A DNA stretch of 61,795 nucleotides from an uncultured bacterium. Its GTDB lineage: Bacteria; Bacteroidota; Bacteroidia; Bacteroidales; CAIWKO01. The notes beneath the pieces are model-generated. The model made no database searches and had not been told where the DNA came from. It saw nothing but the letters and a program-made list of their open reading frames with translations. Within the stretch, counting starts at the first letter, position 1; each line of letters starts with the position of its first letter. Shown piece by piece: positions 9,301 to 21,300 of this stretch. The DNA lies in NCBI GenBank assembly GCA_903862465.1, contig CAIOYH010000124.1, forward strand, positions 1-61,795. The letters run 5' to 3'. Both the position numbers and the translations under genes were made by a program.

Positions 9301-12300
9301 ACACAAGCTGCGTTTGAAGTCATTATACAATACACACTTTCGGATGCCCCATTGTATTGAAAAGAAGCCGAATGTTCCGATTGCGGGACACCGCCAACAT
9401 ACCAATTATACATAGGAGCCAAACCTCCATTCGTTGGAGTTGCAGTAAAAGTAATATTGTCATTCTGGCATACTGAAGTGAATGGGGTTGAGATGCTTAC
9501 TCCAACAACAAGTGCGGCAGGTGCTGTAATGATTACATTCCCTGAGGAAGTTAATCCATCAACATCTGTAACAGTAACAGAGTAGCTTCCTGCAACTGCT
9601 GCAATTGAATTGACATTATATCCATTACTCCATAAATATGAATAAGGTGCTTGACCTCCCGAAGACACAGTTACTGTGGCAACTCCATCAGCAGAACTAT
9701 GGCATAAAGCAGGAGTTGTGGTAAAAGCCAAATTTAAGTTTGCTCCAATATCCAGACTGAATTCGTTATCTGTTATATTGTATTCCATAGGATTTCCGTC
9801 ACTGATTCGTCCAATTAAAGTAGTTCTTGTATCAACAACGGTCCAAGGGATTGAAATGGGAATACTTTCGTCAACATCAAGCGAGATGAATTGCTGTCCA
9901 ACCAATACTTCATTGCCTTGGTTATCTAAATAATATACTCTATAGGTGGCATCACAAATTTCATAACCAATATTTTGGATAGTAGCATCAATAGATATTT
10001 GAGCACCATCAGGGGGAAGGCTATTGCTTACGCTATGAGCAATAAAAACTAAATTGGGTGCTTTGCCTACTATTACTGCACGAGTTGCTTCGTTATTCAG
10101 TTCGTCATTTTCCGAAATTTGGTTATCGTGATCAATAAAAGTTCTAATGATATGAATACCACGGATATTTGAAGACCAAGGAGTAACTAAATGAATCGTA
10201 TTGAATGTTCCTTGCATTAATCCCGGAACAATTTGTTCCTCTAATGGAGTATTGTCCACCTGAGTAAATAGTTTGATATCTTGAGTGCTCGACATACCAA
10301 TATTCTCATACGTAATATCAATATCAATTGGCACATTCAAATCAGGATTCAATAAAGAAGGCGCAATATACTGCGACAAAACCCTATACTCCGGCTTGTC
10401 GCTAACCAAAACTTCAACAATAAGTTCATTATTAAAATCATCACATTCGATATAGGCATTATGAGGATCTGCTATCATCTTCACCTGATAGGTGCCGTTA
10501 CTTTGAAATGCATATTGCGGAGCGCCTTCTAATCTAAATGGACAGCTACAGACCGTGGTGCCGCAAAAGGTTTGTGCTGTAGCATCCGGCAAAGCTCCCC
10601 ATGCAGGGTAGATACCTCCCACCTTAGGACCTCTTACATAAAAATGAACATCTAAATTTGAGGCTTTATATATACCTAAATTATTTACACCAACATCTAA
10701 TGTAACAGGTGTGTTTTTTATTTGAGTATAATTCCAAAAGGCTCCATTTCCGCAAAGATCCGTTAAATAGAAATCCCAACACAACGAAGCTGTTGCAACA
10801 TTGTTGAATTCGTTTGATTCATCAATGTCACCTTGAGGATCGACTGGATCAATAGTAACAGTTAAAACTTTATTACCAAAAGCAGGAGTAGGAACTGTAA
10901 TTTGAATTTGTCGAGATTGACCGATTAATAAGCCAAGCTGATTGGAAATAGTAGGATTTCCATCCACCATGAATTCTACATCAAATGGTCCTGAATCTTC
11001 TAAACCAATGTTCGCTACTGTTGCAGAAATAATAATATCTCCTGCTGGAGGACCACCCACAATAGGATCAACAGGATTAACTATTAAATTAGAGCAACCA
11101 TAAACTGTTAAGTCTGGTTTACATGCAATCAATGTCGTGGTAACGGTTACAGCATTGTTTAATTCGCTAATCTCAGCAACCACTCCCCCAAGTGGTAATG
11201 GAGGTAAACAATCAGCATGAAATTCAAAAGAATAATTTCCAGGATCATGATGTTGGTTCCAAGGGAAAGTTACGGAAGTGCACGTAAGTGCAGGTATATT
11301 ATTAACCAAGACATTTGGCAAGTGTATAACTGCCCCACCAAGAGGAGTAATATCTAAACTACAAGCGAAATTACCTCCAACAGGACCAGTAGCAACCCCA
11401 CCTTGATTATCAAGCCAAAATGTGATACTGTTGAATTGACATTCATAATATGGACTTCCAAGATTTCCGGAAGCTATAATATCAGGTAGAGTGGGATGAA
11501 CCATTATGCACACGGAGTTGTTATTATTTCCTTCGGAACATTCATCTATTTCACTATCAAAATCCACTGTTGTAGAAAAGTACGTTCCACCTAAATTAAT
11601 AAAGGTCATGGCAGGTATGATTATATTAAACGAAGCCCCAGGTGCCAAAGCGGGAATAGGATAATTACCGCTAGGATTTGGATTACCATCGGGAGATTGT
11701 ATATGCAATTCAGATGCCAAACTAGCTCCAAGACCTTGATTCGTTACGGTTACTGAGCCTGCTAATGCTTGCCCTTGCAGAATATTTATGCAATTGTTCC
11801 CATGGCAATTTCCGGGAGTAACCGTTTGAGTTCCTAAATCTATAGTAGCAACTAAATCCGGTAGCAAGCAAGGAGGTGGTGCAATAATTTCAAAAGAAGT
11901 AGAAACATCCCCATCCAACGTAAAATCTGTAATATGCACATTCACATGATAAATTCCAACTGGAAAGGGTGCATAAATACCGAAACAATAATTACCTAAG
12001 GAATTGGAATAGGTACTTCCTGTTTGTCCGGTTTCTACAACAGTGTAAGTTACCGTTGCTCCAGCGCAAGAAGGATCCAACAGCACAACAGAAGTACCTA
12101 CATACCACGCACTGCCGCATACATTAATCGTAGAGTTAGAATATGCAACAGGAGGTGTAGCAGTAGCTGTGATTTCTATATGTCCTGGTAAAACAAAATT
12201 CCCATTAATAAACGGACGAATCGCTTGATTGTCCAATTCATTAGGCTCTACTAAAGCATTGTTACAGTCAATTATTACCTGCATCGGACACCACGCCGGT

Positions 12301-15300
12301 TGGTCTGGAGTTTGAATGTCCCAGGAAACTGTTGTTGAACTATACGCCGCTATTTGAGCAATAGGTTTAGGATCCGGAAGAATAACAACATCTGGAGCAA
12401 ATTGATTTACCAGGCGAACTTCAAAATTATTTGCAGGGCTTCCTGAATAGTTATGAATAACGGCACTAACTGTGATATGGTCACCGGGGTTAGGATGCGA
12501 GTTGGAGAACGTTATATCATTTGCAAAGATGGAAACATCAGCTGCTGTAAGCACGTCAGGTTCTGCTTCCGGTCCTAATACCACCGAGAAGTTACCATCA
12601 TCAACTGCTGTTATGGAAGTTTTCCACTGGTTCGACTCAGGAAGAGAGGAAGCTATATAGTAATAATCTTTCCCATTTGAGACATCTACATCTAGCGGAT
12701 CTATCTCCATCATAAAATATAATCTATCGTTCGCATCTGAAGTTGCTGGATTTCCATCAAAATCTAGTTTAAGTCGGGGATAGGTTGCTGCCGGTAAATC
12801 ACCATCTGCGTCTGTATATCGAACTTCAAAACGATACTCATCATTAGGAGTGCCATTTGCTGGACTTACTACATGATTCACAAATCCAATATTATTGGTA
12901 TAGTTTAAGGTTGGAGGATGATTGAGTGGCGGGTCAATTGCTTTTTCGGGCGAACAGTCTGAGGTATTACAGCTACCTTCTGCTCGTACATAATAAGTTG
13001 TGTTTGTTACCGGATTAACATTAATGGAAGTTCCTACATCCACAAATACCCCTATTTCTCCACACGCACCGAAATACCATTTATAGGAAGCTCCTGTGCC
13101 AAGAGATCCACCGACAACGGTAAGAGTTGTAGGAACACCTATCCACACAGATGCTGTTCCGCTGATAGATATAGGAGCTATAGACAATGTATTTACTGTT
13201 ACTGTTGCGCTAGCACAAGAAGAAGTATTACACGTTCCTTCTGCACGAACATAATACGTGGTATTAACTGCGGGATTAACATCAATTGTTGCTCCTGTTT
13301 CTACAAATGTGCCACCACAGCTTCCTGAATACCAATGCCAAGAAGCATCCGTTCCAAGTGAGCCTCCTACAATTGAAAGTGTTGTATGTTCGCCTGCACA
13401 AATTGTAGTGGTGCCGCCAAACGAGGTTGGAGCAACAGATATCTCGTTTACTGTAATGTCAACATTTGCGCATGCTGTGGTGTTACAAGCATTTTCTGCT
13501 CTTATGTAATATGTTCTGGAACTTGATGGACTCAGCGTAGCAGATGGTCCAATAGCTACTAGTGCGCCTCCACAATTGGTTTCATACCAATGCCAAGAAG
13601 CCCCTGCTCCGAGGCTGCCATCAGCAACCGAGAGCATAGTGGAAGTTCCGTTACATATAACAGCCGTTCCGTTAATACTGGTTGGAACAGTGGAGGGAGT
13701 GTGTATTGTAGCAGTTACATCTAATAGATTGCTACTTTCGCAACCATCCACAGTTTGACTTGCATAATAATGTGTGCCACTGACCAAAGCACTGCTTCCT
13801 ACTAATAGATTTCCTGCACTTGAAGCATCATACCATTTTACATCGGTGCCGATTGCTGCTAAACTTGCAACAGTAGGCGATGCTGTTGAACAGAACGATT
13901 GAGCTGCCGTTCCCGTTGGAGCGGCTGTTGTGTTTACAGTGGCTGTTACCCCTAATCTGTCTGAACTTTCGCAACTATATAGAGTCTGGCTTGCATAATA
14001 CCGAGTGCCATGCACTAAAACTGTAGAAGTGGCTAATGCACTTCCTCCGCTTTCATAAGCATACCATTGAATTGTGGTTCCCGTTGCTGCTAAATTAGCG
14101 ACGGTAGCACCTGAACAAAATGTTTGTGCTGCAATTCCTGTTGGAGCATCCGGTGTTATATTAACCGTAGCAGCCACTGTTAACCTTGTTGAACTTTCGC
14201 AACCGGCTACAGTTTGCGTTGCATAATAATTGCTTCCGGAATATAATGGAAATGTGCCCGAACATGTTGATTGACCGAATGGAGTAGAATACCATTTGAT
14301 ATTACTACCTGATACCACTAAATCTGCTACCTTAGGAGAATTCCCTGAGCAGAAAGATTGAGGTGATGAACCTGTTGGAGCATCAGGAGTGGAATTAACT
14401 ACAAACGCTCCCGAAATCAAACTCGTTTGTGGACTGCCGCAATCGCCTGTAACGACACAATAATAATATAAGGTGCCTATATCAATTGCTTGTGGTGTAT
14501 AACTATTTGTTTGTGCTCCATTTTCATAATCAAGTGATGTTCCTCCGCTATTGCTTTCAATGGTATTACTATACCATTGATACGACAAATTCGTTCCGGT
14601 GGCAATTACGCTAATTGCAGAACAAGTTTCTCCAACGCAGTATGAATGTGATGCGGTTGATTGGTTGGTTATTGAAGTTACAGGATTCACAATAAATGCC
14701 CCCGAAACCTCGCTGACAACTGTTCCACAGGAACCTGTAACACCACAATAATAATATAAGGTACCTTCTGTGGTGGCTTCCGGAGTATAACTTTCTGTTT
14801 GTGCTCCGTTATCTGAACCCAAAGAGATTCCTCCGCTATTACTTGCCACAGTATTTTTATACCATTGATACGTTAAGGTGCCGGTTCCGCTTGCTGTAAC
14901 ACTTATAGGTGTAAAGGTTCCATTGATGCATTGCGTTTGCGTGGCTGTTGATTGGCTACTTATGTATATTGTACATTGTTTTAAAACCGATACTGTGCTA
15001 CTGAATCTATCAGCTACCGTCAAATCTGGTTTTCCATCCCCATCTATATCTCCAATACAAACTGAATAAGGATAAGTGCCTGTAGTAAAATCCGCTTTGC
15101 TTGCAAAACTAACTGAACCTGAAGTGGAGGTGTTTCGTAATATAGAAACAGTGTTACTACCAGAATTAGGGACAGCCAAATCTGGTTTTCCATCCCCATC
15201 TATATCTCCTATACAAACTGTATAAGGAGTAGAGCCTGTTGTAAAATCTACTTTACTCGCAAAACTGACTGAACCAGAAGATGATGTGTTACGTAATACA

Positions 15301-18300
15301 GATAGCGTATTGCTGGAAATGTTTGGCACAGCCAAATCTGGTTTGCCATCCCCATCTATATCTCCAATTCTTAACGTTCCGGGTCCAATACCAGTTGTGA
15401 AATCAACTTTTGCAGATAAACTAATTGCACCTAAGGTGGAAGTGTTGCGAAATACCGATACCGTATTGCTGCTATAATTATTAACCGCCAAATCTGGTTT
15501 GCCATCTCCATCTATATCACCGATACTTGCTGAAAACGGAACGGAGCCTGTCGTGAAATCTATTTTAGTTGCAAAACTAATTGTTCCTAGAGAGGAAGTA
15601 TTACATAAAACAGATACAGTGTTACTTCCGGTATTAGCTACAACCAAATCGGGTTTACCGTCACCATTTAGGTCACCAATATTTATTGTTTCAGGCAAGC
15701 TGCCAGTTGTAAAATCTACATTAGTTGCAAAACTAATACTTCCAGGAGTGGATGTATTGAGATAAACAGATACTTTGCTACTATTATTAATAGCAACCGC
15801 CAAATCGGGTTTGCCATCGCCATCTAAATCTCCAATACTTACAGAAGAAGGACCTGAACCCGTTGTAAAATTTACGTTGTAGGCAAAACTAAGATTCCCT
15901 GAAATGGACATGTTGCGAAATACCCATATCATATTGTTACCATAATTAGCTACCACCAAATCAGATTTTCCATCACCATCTATATCTCCAATACTCACTG
16001 AAGGATCATAGCCTCCTGTAGAAAATTGTTCTTTTGCAAAAGCAATATTTCCTGCTAAAGTAACAATAAATGGGCTTGCCGAATATGCCGTTAAATTCAA
16101 TGCCAAATTGGTAACAGAGATATATTGATAGGTAACTCCCACAGGTACCGTTACTGTTAAACTAGTAGAGGTAGCTTCCGTCACCATGGCTTGAGTTGCG
16201 CCAAAGAACACAATGTTTTGTGCGACTGTAGTATTAAAATTAGTACCCGTAATGGTAACACTACTCCCAATAGCACCACTAGCGGGGGTGAAGTAGGTGA
16301 TGGTAGGGGGTGGAGGATTTACAAAAAATGCACCTGAAATAGCACTTGTAACATCAGCACCACAATCACTATGAACAACGCAGTAGTAATATAGCGTACC
16401 GATGGTTGTAGCTAGAGGCGTGTAGGTGTTTGAATTTGTTCCTATAACAATTCCTCCCGAGGTATTTGCAGATGTATTGCTGAACCATTGATAACTTAAC
16501 GTCCCCGAGCCGTTAGCAGCTATGCTTATAGATGTAAATGTACCATTGATGTATTGTGTTTGGGTGGCTGTGGATTGACTAGTAATAGTTGTGGCTGGAT
16601 TCACAACAAATGCACCTGATACAGTACTTGTTGCTGTTCCGCAAGAGCCCGTTACCATACAATAATAAAATAATGTTCCGGCAACAGTCGTTGATGGGGT
16701 GTAGGTATTGGAGTTTGCTCCAACAGCAGTTCCGCCTGAAGTACTTGCCACAGTATTTTTATACCATTGATACGTTAAAGTGCCGATTCCGCTTGCTGTA
16801 ACACTTATAGGCGTAAAGGTTCCATGAATGCATTGTGTTTGTCCTTCTGTTGATTGGCTACCGATACTAGTAACAGCATTAACGGCTACACTCACAGTAT
16901 TGCTTGATGCACATCCGGTACTAGTAGCGGTAGAGGTTACTGTATAAGTTGTATTTGCCACCGGTAAGGCATATACCGTAGTAGTAGAACTGCCAATATA
17001 AGGTAAAGTAGCACCAACATTAGTGAATAAACCTGTTTGTGGTGACCATGTGGTTTGAGCAGGACCAATTCCAGTAATACTTACATTATCAATACCCCAA
17101 AAAAACCTCCAAACTCCATCATATTTAAAGCGAATATATACAATAGATTGATTTAGAAATGGAGCTGTTAAAGCAATATTTGCATTAACGAAATCACTTA
17201 CTGCACCTTGAGTAGAGTTGTAGGTTTGCAAAGAAGTCCATGTTGTACCACTTAATGAAACTTCAACCTTTCCGGTAGAGGAAGCTGTTGTAGGTTCGTA
17301 AAAATAATGCCAAAAACTTATATTCACCTGCGTGAACCCAACTGTGCTAATTGATGGAGATTGTAGTATGGTTGCAGTAGTACCGCCAGTACCTTGTACA
17401 TCACTATTTGACATGTAAAATTTTGAATTATCATTACTATGCCAAGTTCCATAAGTAGTATAAACATAAGCATCCGGTTCTAATGTCCATGCTGCTAATG
17501 CGGGAGTTCCATTTGTTGAATTATTAAGTTTTGTCCAATTATTAGTTCCACCATTAAAGGTTTCACTTAATATTGTTACTCCACTAATTGTTCCTCCGCT
17601 TGCCGTTAATAATTGAGTATTACCACCCGGACAAACTGTTGCACTTGAAGGAGTAACAGTAATTGCCGAAGGCGTTTGATTAACAACAACACTAATAGAA
17701 CTTACTAAAGAAACACATCCATCTAAGATAGCCGAAATTGAATAGGTGCCACTTGCAGCAATTGTTGCAGCAGGAATCGTTGGGCTTAGACTTGATGATG
17801 TAAATCCGTCAGGTCCTGTCCAACTAAATGTACTGCCAATATCATTTGTACCTATAAGATTTAATGTCGAACCCGCACATATCGGCGAATTGCTTGAAGC
17901 ACTTATTGTCGGGACAGGCTTTACCGTTAGTGCCGCTGCATCACTCGTCACAGGCAATCCACAATCAGCACTCATTACTACGGAGTAATCACCCGCATCT
18001 AATGCTGTTACATTATTTAATGTCAGAGATGCTGTGGCAGCACTTGGATTTGCTATCGGGTCAATAGGAATAGTATTTTTCTGCCAAGTATAAATCAAAT
18101 TTGGTCCACTTGCGGCAACAATAAATGTTGCAGTTTGTCCCAGACATTTTATAGCAGGAGCAGGTTGTGTTATAATGCTTGCTTCCAAAACAGCGGCAAC
18201 TGTTGTGCTAGCTGTAGCCACACATCCATAATCGTTTTGTGCTGTAACGGTGTACTCGGTATTTACAATTTGAGACACATTGGTGGGATTTTGCTCGGAT

Positions 18301-21300
18301 GAAGTAAATCCGGTAGGGCTTGATGTCCATGAAAAGGAACATGGATTCAATTCACCTCCTGTTATGGAAATATCATCAACAACTAATGTATGCATGTTAG
18401 CAGCAGAGTAACAATTCCAAGCAAAATAATACATACTGGTCGTCATAGGTGTGAAAGTGGGATTAGCTTGTAACCAAGAAGTATTTACAATCCCAGCACC
18501 TGTCCATAATATTGTTGTTTGAGCTGCAACCGTGGGTGCATTTCCAACTGTAACTTTAAGGTTTTCCGGATAAGAAGTTCCGAAAGGAAGAACATACCAA
18601 AAAGAAATAGTATATGTAATGCCTGCGTTTAAGTTAAAGCCTTGTGTTATTCCCCAGCAATTTGCAGCATTATTCAAATTAAACGTCAAACTCATTGATT
18701 TTGTACCACTATGGTAATTTGATGTGTTGGAAGCCCACTGATTACCCAAGCCTGCATTTATAAAAGTCCAGTTTGCTGGGGGCCACGTTTCAAAACCTTC
18801 AGAATAATTAACCAAAGATCCAGCGTTCGATGATGAATTCAAGTTAAAAGACCCTCCAACACATACTGTTGGCATACTTGCAGTGGCTGTTACATTTGTT
18901 GGTATTGGATTAACAACAACGCTCACTGTAGCCGTTGATGCACATCCACCATAAGGACCTCCGGTATAATCATTTGCAGATACGGTATAAACTGTGGTTG
19001 CAATTGGTGAGGCAGTAACAACAGCACCCGAAGAAGGTGTAGTTGTCGGTGACCATGTGTACGTATAATCCGGGTTGCTACTTGTTGCTGTTAATGTTGA
19101 AGATGTCCCTTGGCAAATTGTAGTAGGGTTGGCGGTTGCACTTAAAGTAGGTGCTGTATTTACGGTTGCTGTAACGGCACTACGCGGATTGGAACAAACG
19201 CTTTGACCTGCAAATATCATATTTGGTCTTGCAGTAGATATTGTTGCAGAAGTAGAAAGTGGACACTGTGCACTATTATCAGCCACTAAGTATGCAACAC
19301 TATTAAAAGCAGTTGTTGTTCTATTCATGACAGCATTAGCAGTATAAAAAATACCTGAGCTTGTTGCATCATTTGTAAAGCAAACTTCCACAATAATATT
19401 TGAACTACCATCCCAATAAAAAGGATTAGAAAAAGTATGCGTATTTAAACCGGCAATAGGCTGATAATTTACCGGACCAAATACTGTGGTAAATCCGGTA
19501 GTTTGTAAAGTTGCCGTAAGTATATTTAATGGAGTATTTGCTATGCTAATTGTAAATGCTTTATGTACACCTGAAGTTCCAAGACTAGCCACATCAAATT
19601 TTAAAGAAGATAAATTGCCAGCACTTAAACCAGCAGCCGATAATTCCGAACCCAAAATCAAAATATGATGTTTGCCATTTTCATCCCAATTACCATAAGG
19701 GGCAGGATAGGTTTGGGTGGTATTTTGATTTGTTGTGCTTGTTCCAATAGTGGCATTCACTTGAACACCTGTTTCTGCTGCTACATAATAGGTTGTTGTT
19801 GCATTTATTATTGGTGTGGTCCAAGGTGAGCCTGAGACGGGCAAAGGAACACCACCTGTTGCAGCAGTGTACCAATTTAACGTTCCACCTGATCCTATGG
19901 CACTAAGAGATACGGTACCTATTCCGCATCGTGAGCCTGGAGTGGTTGAAGTAATGTTATTGTTAAAGGTTATATGAATTGGGGTTGAAGTGGCGGATGT
20001 AGGTCCATTCAAACATGTAACAATACATTGATAATAAAGTGGTGCATCGGGCACTACCGTATAAATGGATGATGTTGCATCAGATATATTGCTATATGCT
20101 ATCCCATCTGTTGACGATTGCCATTGATATGAAACTCCTAATCCAGTTGTAGCATTTTGCAATGAAAGAGTAATACTTTGTCCATTGCATAGTGGATTAG
20201 CTGTTGATAGCGTGTTGCCCGGTGTTGGCGTGGCGGAACACGGCGGTTGTGGTTGCATCACCAATTGAATATTTGGACGATTATATGTTCTACTTGTTGC
20301 AGTTGGCGGTGATGCAGGATTGGGATTGGTAGTGTTGTTATAATGATATAAAGTGCGGTAATTAGCTGATGTTGAAGTATATCTCCATGATGCAGCAGTC
20401 CCGACACCTGCCACGTTCTCATCTATAGCAACCACCAAGTTTGTCCCATCCCATATATAGGGTGTGGTTAATGTTATGGTCATCCATCCGGCAGCACCCG
20501 GTAAAGCGACGGCTCCATCGTAGCACGATGTTAATGAAGCTAAAGGAACCCAACTGGTGGTTGATGCAAAAGTTGCCGTTGCAGTGTTGCATAAATAAAC
20601 AACCCAAGAGTTAGTATTCGTTAAATTACCTGATCCAGCCCAATAAAACCTAATAGTTGTTATTTGCATACCTGCTACTCCTCCACCTGCAGAAATTTCT
20701 GATGCGGTATAAATTTGCTGCGTATAATTATAAGCGTACGCGCTATAAACCGGATTGTTCGCGGTTGTGGTTGTTGCAGTGCCGATGGTAACTGTAGGAT
20801 TAGCACTAAAAGTTGTAAAAGTTCCTTGTGTGGTATATACCGTACCACCACTATTAGTAGAAAAAGCCTTAAAATAATAAACTGTGGATGTTGTTAAACC
20901 GGTAACAGGTATAGTAAAACTTCCTGTTGAATAAGGACCCGGAGTTACAGATACTTTTGTTCCGGCTCCATCGGCAAATCCGTTTGTAGTGCTCCAATAG
21001 ATACCTCTTTCCGTAACCGGTGAGCACCCGGTGGCTGTAATATTACCTCCTAAAGTTGCTGTGGTCATTCCTATGCCTTGACTTGTGGGTGTAGTGATTG
21101 TTAGTGCAGGATTGATACCGGCTCCGGTAACGGAACGATTTACAGAAGCTGCTCCACCTCCACCAACGACAATATTACCACTATAGGATTGTACAGCAGT
21201 TGGCGAAAACTTTACATATACTATTTGTGAGAATGCACCGCCTGTTTGGGGTATAGTCAAACTAGAAGAATAGGTTGTGTTATCGATAGAATATGTAAAA